Source: Mercurialis annua (Eukaryota; Streptophyta; Magnoliopsida; Malpighiales; Euphorbiaceae). Taken from it: 64,000 bases of DNA. Shown in pieces: positions 49,666 to 61,473 of the stretch. Under the pieces are notes generated by a model. That model was not told where the DNA came from, searched no databases, and worked only from the letters and a program-made list of their open reading frames with translations. Where the stretch lies: assembly GCF_937616625.2 (NCBI RefSeq), contig NC_065572.1, positions 39,087,653 through 39,151,652 on the forward strand. Reading direction: 5' to 3'. The first letter of the stretch is position 1. Each line of letters begins with the position of its first letter. The position numbers and the translations under genes were made by a program.

Positions 49666-49925
49666 AAAACGTTACAAAACAAATCCAAACGTTCACATTA
49701 TTAGCGATTTAAGCGAAATCTTTACACACGTTACGAAACAAAGACAAGCGTTTCCCCTATTTAGCAATTTAAGCCAAAAGTTTACAAATGTTACGAAAAA
49801 ATCCAAGCGTTTCACCTTTTTAGCAATTTAAGCCTAAAGTGTACAAAGGGTACGAAACAAATCCAAACTTTTCACCTTTTTAGCGATTTAAGCCAAGCGT
49901 TTACAAACGTTACAAAACAAATCCA
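49666..49925 (-). repeat. array B, part to the right of E2
   Basis: About four R-orientation units resume directly after the E2 target duplication. Orientation flips at about 49925 within CAAATCCAAAAGGTGAAACG. Confidence 0.9.
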
Positions 49926-50426
49926 AAAGGTGAAACGTTTGTAGTTGTTTCGTAATGTTTGTAAATGTTTGGCTAAAATTGTTAAAAAGGTGAAATGTTT
50001 GGATTTGTTTTGTAGCGTTTGTAAACGTTTGGCTTAAATTACTAAAAAAGTGAAAAGCTTGGATTTGGTTCGGAACGTTTGTAAACGTATTGCTTAAATT
50101 GCTAAAAAAGTGAAACGTTTGGATTTGTTTTGCAACGTTTGTAAACGTTTGGCTTAAATTCCTAAAAAGGTGAAACGCTAGGTTTTGTTTTCGTAACATT
50201 TGTGAAGGTTTGGCTTAAATCTCTAAAAATGTGCAACGTTGGGATTTGTTTCGTAACGTTTTAAACGTTTGGTTTTATTTCGTAACGTTTGTAAATGTTT
50301 GGCTTCAATCGCTAAAAAGGTGAAACACTTGGGTTTGTTTTGAAACCTTTTTAATCGTTTGGCTTATATTGCCAAAAAGGCGACACATTTGGATTTGTTT
50401 CGCAACGTTTGTAAACGTTTGGCTTA
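49926..50426 (+). repeat. F-orientation satellite block, copy of 7809-8309
   Basis: Eight F units that share rare variants in the same order with array A at a constant offset of about 42117: AAAAGCTTGGATTT, CGGAACGTTTG, CGCTAGGTTTTGTTTTCG and GTGCAACGTTGGGATTT. It is therefore a long-range duplicate of that part of array A. Confidence 0.8.
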
Positions 50427-50544
50427 GGTTGATTTGTTTTGGTTTGATTTTTTATTTTTATTTTAATTAAATTTTAATAGTTGTAAGGGTGTTTTGGGTT
50501 TTTCAGTTTTTTTAGACATTTTGTCACATGTCAAATGACACGTG

Positions 50545-50593
50545 GCGTCGTCTTTTTTTTCTTAGAATTGTAGCAACCAAAAAAAGACGGCGC
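50545..50593. repeat. inverted repeat near the left edge of D
   Basis: Arms GCGTCGTCTTTTTTT (50545-50559) and AAAAAAAGACGGCGC (50579-50593) pair with one mismatch around a 19-bp centre. Upstream is TGTCACATGTCAAATGACACG. It may mark a small separate insertion at the left edge. Confidence 0.5.
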
Positions 50594-51103
50594 TTAGGGG
50601 TATTTTCGTCCAGAAGGACTGTGAATGAGCGCCGCCATAAAGGTTGAGGGGTTTAGGGAAGGTTTTGAAAGTATAAGTGGTTTACGGAAGCATAGGGTAA
50701 AGGTCGAGGACCATTGATGATTATTATCCGCTACTGCATTATACTAAACTTCATTATTGGCTTTGTTATGGAAAAAGATGAATTGTGCTGGGTTTTGGGC
50801 GGTAATTTTCAAAGAGATGGGACTAAATGTGTTGGCTATGTGGGTTACTTTGTTTCAAATTAGGAACTTGTTATATAATAGGTTTAGGGAATGTTGGATT
50901 TTGTTTTAATTTCCAATTGAAATTGGGCCAAGTTTAGGCCAATAGATTTTAAATTTATTTTTTTATTTGGTTTATTAATTAAAGATTATCGATTAAATAT
51001 CGATTTTAAAATCGGACTCTCTATTATCGTTTTGACCTCTAAATTATTATTTCAATTATTTTTTTATTAAGTGTTTTGACAATTTTAATCCTAAAACGAT
51101 AAT

Positions 51104-51117
51104 TATATATATGTATG

Positions 51118-51151
<34 letters not shown>

Positions 51152-51160
51152 TGTATGTAT
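51104..51160 (+). repeat. ATGT microsatellite
   Basis: About 14 tetranucleotide copies of TATG/ATGT type, starting with an AT tract; ordinary simple repeat inside D. Confidence 0.9.
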
Positions 51161-51909
51161 TTAAAAAAAACTAAATTCATATAATTACTTGGGTAATTAT
51201 TGTTAAATTTAAATTTTGTCTTGACGTGCCAAATTGACTAATTTACGTTTTATCTTTTAATTATTATTTTTAACTTATTTTAGTTAAGTAATTTTTCGGT
51301 AACTATTGGTTACTTGTGTTTAAGTTATTGAGTTCCGTTTTAATATTTAATTATTATTTTATCAATAAATATTATTTTGGAATTATAAACTATGGTTTAT
51401 AATTTTGATAAAATATTTGGGTCGGGTTAGACTTGCGTCGCCCGACGTGTGAGGTAAATTGGTAGTTATCGGTAACTCAACTAACCCACTATTTGGAAAT
51501 TAATTATTATTTAAAGACTATTAAATAATATTTATGAAATGGACTTTTAAGCGAGAACTCAATAGACTTGTATTAATTGTGCATTGTTACCTTTTGGGTA
51601 TTTTGTGTTGTTCTGTATTGTGTTATTCCGACATGTTATTTGCGGTAGTCCTACGTGGTGTCTAGTGCTCTCAAGATTTAGGGTCTGTTTTAATAATTAT
51701 ATTATTTCTCTAGACCCGACTACTGTTCGTGCTTCAGAGGCGAACCACGATTAGTTGTTTGCCGGTTATCACGTGGATTACCAAGTAGAGAGTTTGTACT
51801 TACTATTTACCGCTTTATTAAGTAAATTGTTATTTTAATATTAAATATATATACTGTACGTATATTTCGAACAGTTTTTATATTATGGCTCTTAGTTGAA
51901 ACATGCTAC

Positions 51910-51926
51910 CTAATGGGCATCATTAG
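51910..51926 (+). promoter_or_regulatory. conserved leader hairpin, D copy
   Basis: CTAATG-GGCAT-CATTAG, preceded by ATGCTAC as in E1. The stem differs from E1 at a paired position on both sides, so pairing is kept. Confidence 0.55.
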
Positions 51927-51977
51927 AACTGCGTGCGCACCGGTAATGATCTGGGTAAGGTATATATGGAAATGTGG

Positions 51978-52100
51978 TAACTCAGTGTGAGCAAAGCTCT
52001 CGGGACCAAATTGAGTAACTCGGTGTAGATCAGCTCTCGGGACTCTGGATATGGTATAAGTGTGGTCAGTGATAACTCGGTGTAGCTCAGCTCTCGGGAC
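51978..52100 (+). repeat. three copies of a 29-bp motif in D
   Basis: TAACTCGGTGTAG ... CAGCTCTCGGGAC occurs at 51978-52006, 52016-52043 and 52073-52100 with small changes. It lies downstream of the leader hairpin, in the place where E1 has its hairpin cluster. Confidence 0.75.
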
Positions 52101-52671
52101 CAGGCCTATTGGATTATGTATATTATTTAGAATTGTGGATGAGGGTTCCAACTATTAATGGTAGTATCGTTATTAAATGTTTTAAACGGTTTTAAAGTTT
52201 TTTCACTTGATAAATGTAAATAGTGGTATAAACTCATCTCAGTATATCCGACCCCGTTTTTTTTCCAATTTTTCTCAGGGTTATGATCTGAGAGAGTCCA
52301 GTGATCTCCGTCTTTACTTCTCGGAGGTTTCATTTATTTTTATAAACTGTCAAACTATTTTATTCTTAGACCGCAGTAGTAACTTGACGTCTTTATTTTA
52401 TTCTAGTTGTTGTCGGATTGGTCCGACTGGATTATTATTGTTTTGGCATGTTATATGATTATTCAGGATTATTTATGTTATGTCTATTTCAGACCAGTAT
52501 TGGAAAGCATGTTATTTTAAATGTGGAATATTATAACTGCTATTGCCCCGAGCATTGGTTTTCAGCAGGTTTATTGTAATTGTATTTTATAAGGAAGGCT
52601 AGCTACAGGTGTTGGTACTACATTACCCATGCCCTAGCGCCGGTCACGATTCATGAAAATGGGTCGTGACA

Positions 52672-55600
52672 CGTTTGGTTTTATTTCATAACGTTTAGCT
52701 TAAATTTCTAAAAAGGTGAAACGTTTATTTCGTAATATTTGTAAACGTTTGGCTTTAATCGCTAAAAAAGTGAAACGTTCGGATTTGATTAGTAAAGTTC
52801 TAAACGTTTGGCTTAAATCGCTAAAAAGGTGAAATGTTTGGTTTTGTTTCGTAACGTTTGTAAACATTTGGCTTAAATTGCTAAAAAGGTGAAGCGTTTG
52901 TTTATTTCGTAACGTTTTAAACATTTGGCTTAAATCGCTAAAAATGTTACGTTTGGATTTGTTTAGTAATATTTTAAACTTTTGGCTTAAATCGCTAAAA
53001 AGGTGAAACGTAAAGCCAAACATTTGGATTGATTTCGTAACCTTTGTAAATGTTTGGCTTAAATAGCTGAAAATGGTGAAACGTTTGGATTTGTTTCGTA
53101 ATGTTTTAAACGTTTGGATTTGTTTCGTATTCTTTTAAACGTTTTGATTTGTTTCATAATGTTTTAAACGTTTCCTTTTATTTCGTAATGTTAACGAACG
53201 TTTGAATTTGTTTCATAACGTTTTAAACGTTTGGCTTAAATTGCTAAATAGGTGAAACATTTGGATTTGATTCGTAACGTTTGAAAACATTTGGTTTAAA
53301 TCTCTAAAAAGGTGAAACGTTTGGATTTGTTTTGTAACGTTTGTAAATGTTTGGCTTAAATCGCTAATAAGGGGAAATGTTTGGATTTTTGTCTTAACAT
53401 TTTAAAGTTTTGCTTTGTTTCGTAACGTTTTAAGCGTTTGGATTAGTTTCGTAACGTACTAAACGTTTGGATTTATTTCGTAAAATTTTAAAAGTTTGGC
53501 TTAAATCGCTAAAAAGGTGAAACATTTGTTTTTTTTGTAATGTTTGTAAACAAATCCAAATGTTTGGCTTAAATCGCTAAAAACGTGAACCGTTTGGATT
53601 TGTTTCGTAACGTTTTAAACGTTTGGCTTAAATCGATAAAAAGGGAAAATGTTTGGTTTTGTTTCATACTGTTTGTAAACGTTTGGGTTAAATTGTTCAA
53701 AAGGTGAAACATTTGTTTCATAATGTTTGTAAACGTTTGGCTTAAATTGCTAGAAAGGTGAAACATTTGTTTGTTTCATAACGTTTTACACGTTTGGCTT
53801 AAATCGCTAAAAAGGTAAAACGTTTGGTTTTGTTTCGTAACGTTTGTAAACATTTGGCTTAAATTGCTACAAGTTGAAACGTTTGTTTTGTAACGTTTGT
53901 AAATATTTGGCTTAACTTGCTAAAAAGGGGAAACATTTGTTTTGTTTCCTAATGTTTTGAACGTTGGGCTTAAATTGCCAAAAAGGTGAAACGTTTGAAT
54001 TTGTTTTGTAACGTTTTTAAACATTTGGCTTAAATCGCTAAAAAGGTGAAACATTTGGATTTTTTTCTTAATGTTTTAAACGTTTGGATTGGTTTCGTAA
54101 CGTTTTAAATGTTTGGCTTAAATCGCTAAAAAGGTGAAACGTTTGAATTTGTTTCGTAACGTTTTAAACGTTTGTAGACCTTGTTTGGTTTTGTTTCGTA
54201 ATATTAACAAACATTACGAAACCAATCCAAATGTTTAAAACGTTACGAAACAAACGTATGGATTTGTTTCGTAACGTTTGTAAACGTTGCGCTTAAATCA
54301 CATTTGGCTGAAATCGCTAAAAAGGTGAAACGTATGGATTTGTTTAGTAATGTTTTAAACGTTTTAATTTGTTTCGTGATGTTTTAAAGGTTTGGTTTTG
54401 TTTCGTAACGTTTACAAACATTTGGATTTGTTTCGTAATGTTTTAAACGTTTGGCTTAAATTGCTACAAAGGTGAAACATTTGGATTTATTTTGTAATGT
54501 TTGTAAACATTTGGTTGAAATATCTAAAAAGGTAAAACATTTTGATTTATTTTGTAACGTTTGTAAACGTTTGGATGCTAAAAAGGCGAAACATTTGGAT
54601 TTGTGCCGTAACATTTGTAAACGTTTGGCTTAAATCTCGAAAAAGGTGAAACGTTTGAATTTGTTTCGTAACGTTTGTAAACGTTTGGCATCAATCGCTA
54701 AAAAGGTGAAACATTTGGATTTGTTTCGTAACGTTTTAAAACGTTTGGCTTAAATCGCTAAAAAGGTGAAACGTTTAGCTTTATTTCGTAACGTTTGTAA
54801 ACAAATCAAAAAATCTGGCTTAGATCCCTAAAAACGAGAAATGTTTGGATTTGTTTCGTAACGTTTGTAAACATTTGGCTTAAATTGTTAAAAGGTGAAA
54901 CGTTTGTTTTGTAACGTTAGTAAACATTTGGCTTAAATTGCTAAAAAGGGGAAACGTTTGGATTTGTTTTGTAACGTTTGTAAACATTTGGCTTAAATCG
55001 CTAAAAAAGTGAAACGTTTAGATTTTTTTCTTAACGTTTAAAACGTTTGGATTGGTTTCGTAACGTTTTAAATGTTTGGCTTAAATCGCTAAAAAGGTGA
55101 AACGTTTGAATTTATTTCGTAACGTTTTAAACGTTTGTAAACCTTATTTGGTTTTGTTTCGTAACGTTTACAAACATTACGAAACCAATCCAAACGTTTA
55201 AAACGTTACGAAACAAACGTCTGGATTTGTTTCGTAACGTTTGTAAACATTTGGCTTAAATCGCTAAAAAGGTGAAACGTTTGGATTTGTTTGGTAATGT
55301 TTTAAACGTTTTGATTTGTTTCGTAATGTTTTAAAGGTTTGGTTTTGTTTCGCAACGGTTACAAACATTTGGATTTGTTTCGTAACGTTTTTAACGTTTG
55401 GCTTAAACTGCTACAAAGGTGAAACGTTTGGATTTATTTTGTAATGTTTGTAAACGTTTGGTTGAAATATCTAAAAAGGTAAAACGTTTTGATTTGTTTT
55501 GTAATGTTTGTAAACATTTGGCTGCTAAAAAGGCGAAACATTTGGATTTGTGCCGTAACGTTTGTAAACGTTTGGCTTAAATCGCGAAAAAGGTGAAACG

Positions 55601-58146
55601 TTTGAATTTGTTTCGTAACGTTTGTAAACGTTTGGTATCAATCGCTAAAAAGGTGAAACGTTTGGATTTGTTTTGTAACGTTATAAAACGTTTGGCTTAA
55701 ATTGCTAAAAAGGGGAAACGTTTAGCTTTATTTCGTAACGTTTGTAAACAAATCCAAACATTTGGCTTAGATAGCTAAAAAAGTGAAATGTTTGGAATGG
55801 TTTCGTAATGTTTGTAAACGTTTACCTTAAATCGCGAAAAAGGTGAAACGTTTGAATTTGTTTCGTAACGTTTGTAAATGTTTGGCATCAATTGCCAAAA
55901 AGGTGAAACGTTTGGATTTGTTTCGTAACGTTTGGCTTAAATTGCTAAAAGGTGAAATGTTTAGCTTTATTTTGTAACGTTTGTAAACAAATCCAAACAT
56001 TTGGCTTAGATCGCTAAAAAAGTGAAACGTTTGGAATGGTTTCATAATGTTTGTAAAGGTTTACCTTAAATCGCGAAAAAGGTGAAAAGTTTGAATTTGT
56101 TTCGTAACGTTTGTAAATGTTTGGCATCAATCGCCAAAAAGGTGAAACGTTTGGATTTGTTTCGTAACGTTTGGCTTAAATTGCTAAAAAGGTGAAACGT
56201 TTAGCTTTATTTCTTAACGTTTGTAAACAAATCCAAACATTTGGCTTAGATCGCTAAAAACGTGAAACGTTTGGATTTGTTTCGTAACGTTTGTAAACGT
56301 TTGGCTTATATTGCAAAAAAGGTGAAACGTTTGTTTCGTATTGTTTGTAAACGTTTGGCTTAAATCCCCAAAAAGGTGAAACGTTTGTTTGTTTCCTAAC
56401 GTTTAAAACGTTTGGCTTAAATCGATAAAAAGGAGAAACGTTTGGTTTTGTTTTGAAATGTTTGTAAACGTTTGGCTTAAATTGATAATAAGGTTAAACA
56501 TTTGTAAACGTTTGGCTTAAATTGCTAAAAAGGTGAAATGTTTGTTTTGTTTCGTAATGTTTTAAACGTTTGGCATAAATTTCTAAAAAGAGGAAATGTT
56601 TGGATTTGTTTTGTAACGTTTGTAATCGTTTGGATTGGTTTCGTAACGTTTTAAATGTTTTGTTTAAATCGCTAAAAGGGTGAAACGTTTGGATTTGTTT
56701 CGTAACCCTTTAAACGTTTGGATTGGGTTTGTAACATTTGTAAACGTTTGGCATAGATCGCTAAAAATGTGAAACGTTTGGATTTGTTTCGTACGTTTTA
56801 ATCGTTTGGATTGGATTCGTTTGGCTTAAATCGTAAATAAGATTAAACGTTTGGATTTGTTTCGTAACGTTTGTAAATGTTGGCTTAAATCGCTATAAAG
56901 GTGAAACGTTTGGATTTGTTTCGTAATGTATTAAACGTGTGTTTCACATTTTTAGCAATTTAAGCAAAACGTTTACAAACGTTACGAAACAAAACCAAAC
57001 GTTCCCCCTTTTTAGCGGTTTAAGCCAAAACTTTAAAACGTGACAAAACCAATCCAAACGTTTACAAACGTTACGAAACAAATCCAAATGTTTCTCCTTT
57101 TTAGCGATTTAAGCCAAACGTTTACAAACATAAAGAAACAAATCCAAAAGTTTCACCTTTTTAGCGATTTAAGCCAAAACGTTAACAAACGTTACGAAAC
57201 AAATCCAAACGTTTCCCCTTTTTAGCAATTTAAGCCAAATGTTATGAAACAAATAGAAACTTTTCCCCTTTTTAGCAATTTAAGCCAAACGTTTAAAACG
57301 TTACAAAACAAATCTAAACTTTTCCCCTCTTTAGCGATTTAAGCCAAACGTTTAAAACGTTACGAAACCAATCCAAACATCTAAAAAGTTATGAAACCAA
57401 TCCAAACGTTTAAAACGTTATGAAACTAATGTAAACATTTCACCTATTTAGCGATTTAAGCAAAATATTTAAAACGTTACGAAACCAATCCAAACGTCTA
57501 AAACATTACGAAACAAATCCAAACGTTTACAAAGGTTACGAAACAAATCCAAACGTTTCACCTTTTTAGCTATTTAATCCAAACATTTACAAAAGTTATA
57601 AAACCAATCCAAACATTTAAAACGTTACGAAAAACTCCAAATGTTTCCCCTTTTAGCGATTTCATAACGTTTGTAAACGTTTGGTTTAAACGCTAAAAAG
57701 GGGAAACGTTTGGTTTTGTTTTGTAACGTTTGTAAACGTTTGGCTTAGATCGCTTAAAAGTGTGAAACATTTTGTTTTGTTTCGTATTGTTTGTAAACGT
57801 TTGGCTTCAATCTCTAAAAAGGTGAAACGTTTGGATTTGTTTCATAACGTTTGTAAACGTTTGGCTTAAATTTCTAAAAAGGTGAAAAGTTTAGATTTGT
57901 TTCGTAACGTTTGTAAACGTTTGGCTTAAATCGCTAATAATGTGAAATGTTTGAATTTGTTTCGTAACGTTTTAAACCTTTGAATTGGTTTTATAATGTT
58001 TTAAACGTTTGGCTTAAATCGCTAAAAAGGTGAAACGTTTGGTTTTATTTCGTAATGTTTGTAAACGTTTCGCTTCAATCGCTAAAAAGGTGAAATGTTT
58101 GGTTTTGTTTCGTAACGTTTGCCTTAAATCGCTAAAAATGCGAAAC
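52672..58146 (+). repeat. satellite array C, degenerate
   Basis: The same satellite family, mainly F orientation, with many short units (about 30-36 bp, for example CGTTTTAAACGTTTGGATT), small indels and three R-orientation pieces (54206-54253, 55169-55217, 56940-57660). Two blocks sharing the hairpin-forming segment are 963 bp apart, and a 239-bp period (AATGGTTTCGTAATG at 55796 and 56035) is visible. It ends at the E4 LTR. Confidence 0.93.
56940..57660 (-). repeat. inverted satellite block within array C
   Basis: Orientation changes from F to R after ATTAAACGTG (about 56939) and back to F at TTTTAGCGATTTCATAACG (about 57660). About 12 units, some shortened. Confidence 0.85.
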
Positions 58147-60858
58147 TGTCACGATCCAATTTCAAGGATCGCGGCCGGCGCTTGGGTATGGGTATGGTCG
58201 TACCAAAACCCGTAGCAAGCCTTGCGGATAATCATACAACATATAAACATGCAAGAAAACCAGTGCTCGGGGGCAGCTGAGACTCCAACCTAAGTGCAGC
58301 AGTTTATATCACAACTTAAATAATAACTTAAATATCTGATGCTCGGCTAAAGCCCGAGACTCAACAGCATGCCTTATATATAACATATAAACCAAAGTAT
58401 AACATGCCAAAGTTAATAACAAAACAATCGGACCAATCCGACAAAATAACATAAGATATCCATAATAAATAATCTAGCTCTATTGCGGTCTAAGTGTTTA
58501 AAACCGTTGACTAGTTTAAATAGCATAAAACCTCCAAGAAATCAAAGAATAGGGGATGACAAAAGCTCTCAAATAATAACCCTTGAAAAATTGGGAAAAC
58601 AACGGGCTCAGATATACTGAGATGAGTTCATAATGCTATGTACATTTATTAAGATTAAAACCCTTAAAATCAAATCCTTTTATACTAATATACTTATATA
58701 CTTGATCATGGAATACAATATTGAAATGAAATCCCAAAGTGTATATATATCCCAAAGTATAATCCAAAGTAGATGGGAACAAATCCTCATCAATTCCCAA
58801 TGTAGGCCAGACATTGGTCAGCCAATCCCAAAGTACTTAACGGTGCACACAGTCTCGATACAAGCCTAGTGAGTAGCTCATTCCAATCCAGATCCATAAT
58901 CATTAAAAACAGTTCGTAAACAATTATAATACTAAAATAATTTGCGGTACTTAATAAAGCGGTAAATAACACTACAACCTCATTGCTTGCAAATCCACGT
59001 GATAGCCTGTCAAGCAACCTAAACCTGCTCTGACTCCGAAGCACGAACAGTCGACGGGTCTAGAAACAAAACTTAAGTTAAAAACAATTCATCCCCTAAC
59101 TCTAAGAATACTAGACACCACATAGGACTAGTATCTCCACCACAAGCCAAAGTATATACCAAGGCATAACAATCAAACGTATACAATCCAAAGCCAAAGT
59201 AATACCAGAGTCAAATAATAAGTTAAGCATAACCAAGTGAAATCCCAAAGTAGTGAATTAGCCGAGTTATACAACTATAAGCTTAATCTCATATGTCGGG
59301 CGACCGAAGTCTAACCCGACCTAGTGTTATGCCAAAGTAAAACCAAAGTATATCTGGAACCTTTAAATCAAAATATTGCTCATTTGAAAATACGGAACTC
59401 AACCTAGTTTAACAATAAAGATGCACATTTACAACAAAACCAAAGCTAGCCACACTTGGCCAAAACACCCAAAGTAGACACAAGCGTGTCACAACACTTA
59501 AATAGGTTCTAAATATGCATATGAGTTCACCAACTCAAATCTGAAAATGAAGAAGCCAAACCAACCATTTACATGACATAAAATTTCCACCTTATATCTT
59601 AACAACATGAAATCAAACCAATGATCTTTGAATAATGTCAACATGTTACAAACGCCAAAACTACCTATAATACACATATGGGCAGCAACAAACATCATAT
59701 GAATCAACCAAAGTGTGTTCATGCAACATGGACCAAAACTCAACCTTAAATCCTATTCATCAAACCAAACAAGCAAGATTTGATTTCATCAATTAACATC
59801 AGCCCCAAACGAAGATTTACAGCCGTAGGACACTATCTAAAAACTGTGAATAATCATAACAAGATCAACCAAAAATTATAGTATACAACTTAGAAATCGA
59901 TCTTGAGAAACCCATGTAAGAAATATGAAATTACATCCATTGGTCATGCAAACTCAGTCACTAAATACACCCAAACAGTGGCAATCATCATCCCCGACGA
60001 TTGCATGAAACACATAAATCAAATTACAATTTATCAACTGGTAAAACTTGCAAAAGCAACTACATGATTGTAAAGCATCAAACCAAGCACTTAACTTCAG
60101 AATCGGCATACTCAAAACAGTAAACAACAACCATAATTATCAACAAACAAGAGTAATGCTTAAACGAACGAATCGCTACGTACCAAGAATGAATGAAACG
60201 TGATTTAACACCATAAGGAACAAGGATGAATGAACCAGCAAAATAAAAAGTACGTAATAGCCCTACAATGATCCAGGAACAAAAAAAGAATGAGTTACCA
60301 AAGACCAAATGGGAATCGAATGAGAGCGGATGAATGGAGAGTGAGAGTATCTTACCGAAAACCAACGATTTGAGAAGGATTTGATGGAAAACGAATTAAA
60401 TTAGAGAGTTTAATAGTATTTAGGTCGGCTAGGGTTTAATATGAGTGTAGGTAATGTTTAAATCAGAAAAAGGGATCTATTTAAAGGCCCCAAAATGAAA
60501 AAACACGACAGGCGCGTTGCGAGGCGCGATGGCCCAACGCGCCCTCCGACGCGCCTCCGATTTGATCCAACAGTCAACTTTTTCTCGTGCACAACCTATC
60601 CAAAAATGATCCCGATCCAACAGTGCAATTGGGAGATATGGATGTTTTATCAAGACATGTCACATTCAAAAGGCACACGAACACATCATCGATTATAAAA
60701 CTGATACAAATTAAATCACCATCGAAAACTCACACGACACATACAGGATACAACTTAAACCCCAAACATAGTGTCACACTTGCTAAGTCAACCATTAACA
60801 ATCTGAAACTAAATCGGAAACACAACAAAACCATGACGGAAAAACACGGGATATTACA
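58147..60858 (-). mobile_element. E4 LTR
   Basis: 2712 bp from TGTCACGATCCAATTTCAAG to CACGGGATATTACA; minus-strand element, same family as E3. Leader region with hairpins at 58797-58817 (CCAATGT/ACATTGG) and 58813-58826 (ATTGG/CCAAT). The counterpart of the conserved hairpin at 58854-58873 has two mismatches in the stem. It abuts satellite on the left; the other LTR is outside the window or lost. Confidence 0.85.
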
Positions 60859-60871
60859 ATCTCCCCAACTT
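60859..60871 (-). other. polypurine tract of E4
   Basis: Minus strand AAGTTGGGGAGAT adjoining the LTR start. Confidence 0.7.
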
Positions 60872-61019
60872 ATATAAAATTCGTCTTCGAATTTAACATA
60901 AGACAACCCACGTAAAACATATCATACAATATGTTGTTCGAACAAAAACACACGTAACAAACATGAAAACACATAATATGACACCCAAAGTAATCAAGGA
61001 AAGCAATTATAACAATTCT

Positions 61020-61290
61020 GCATAATGAACTCTGTCTCCCAAGTAACCAACCCAAACTGTAACCATAGGAATTATGTGCTTAACATCCTATGCACTTGCA
61101 TAATAAAAAACCTCAATAGGTTGTTCCTCGAACGATAACTAAAAATCACGAATTTCATAAACCGAACAATCTTAAAAGGTCATAAAAGCCTTAATGCTAA
61201 CTTCCACTTAACATAAAACGATAACGCCCTTTCTAGGTGAAACCAAACGAAGGAATACAAACTCTCCCACATAAAGTTCGACTAAAATAC
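61020..61290 (-). pseudogene. E4 pol remnant, integrase C-terminus
   Basis: Weak but ordered nucleotide similarity to the E3 pol end. ACTCTGTCTCCCAAGT at 61030 matches the E3 chromodomain region (28208), and TTTCTAGGTGAAACC near 61235 matches the E3 GPY region (CTTCATAGGCGAAACC, 28551). Many indels and stops; no readable protein. Confidence 0.5.
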
Positions 61291-61374
61291 TTAGAATAAA
61301 CAAGAACAAACCTCGAATCTCCACATAAAGCTCGACTGAAATACTTAGGATATATAAGAACAAACCTCGAATCT
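61266..61374 (-). repeat. tandem duplication of 55 bp in the E4 remnant
   Basis: 61266-61320 and 61321-61374 are two copies (CCACATAAAG, TCGACT, AAATACTTAG, CAAACCTCGAATCT) with seven or so differences. The duplication keeps a short minus-strand frame open, which I regard as chance. Confidence 0.8.
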
Positions 61375-61440
61375 CTTTCAATGACAACTCTAATCAAAAT
61401 TTCCACCCAGAGAAAGTCAACACAAGACAAAACACGCCGA

Positions 61441-61473
61441 AAATATATGGGGTATAACATTCTCCCCAACCTA
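61441..61473 (-). mobile_element. second LTR-start and polypurine-like junction
   Basis: GGGGTATAACA, then TTCTCCCCAACC, then an ACATTCGACCTCAAATTTT block resembles the E3 and E4 LTR/polypurine junctions. It suggests that a second, older element of the family begins here; its LTR would be truncated to the left within 61375-61459. Confidence 0.5.

Larger units (their letters stand above)
50427..52671 (+). mobile_element. D, solo-LTR-like copy
   Basis: Ends GCCCTAGCGCCGG ... GGGTCGTGACA at 52671, the same LTR end as the other elements, and then satellite resumes. Shared landmarks with the E3 and E4 LTRs in reverse include GACCCGACTACTGTTCGTGC (51715) and GGGTCGGGTTAGACTTG (51419). No polypurine tract, primer site or pol flanks it, so it is probably a solo LTR. 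The left end is unclear: no TGTAAYACCC terminus is visible, and the part upstream of 51419 is about 0.5 kb shorter than in E3 and E4. It could be 5' truncated or joined to another insert (50427-50730). Confidence 0.7.

Noticed and set aside
50416..50420. Target duplication of D (CGTT on both sides)
   Set aside because: CGTT is part of every satellite unit, so a match is expected by chance, and the left end of D is not defined.
52207..52458. 83-codon frame in D
   Set aside because: Inside a solo-LTR-like copy, no domain, not seen in related LTRs.
59498..60365. Short minus-strand frames in the E4 LTR (81 and 95 codons)
   Set aside because: Hydrophobic chance frames in AT-rich LTR sequence; no start context or family.
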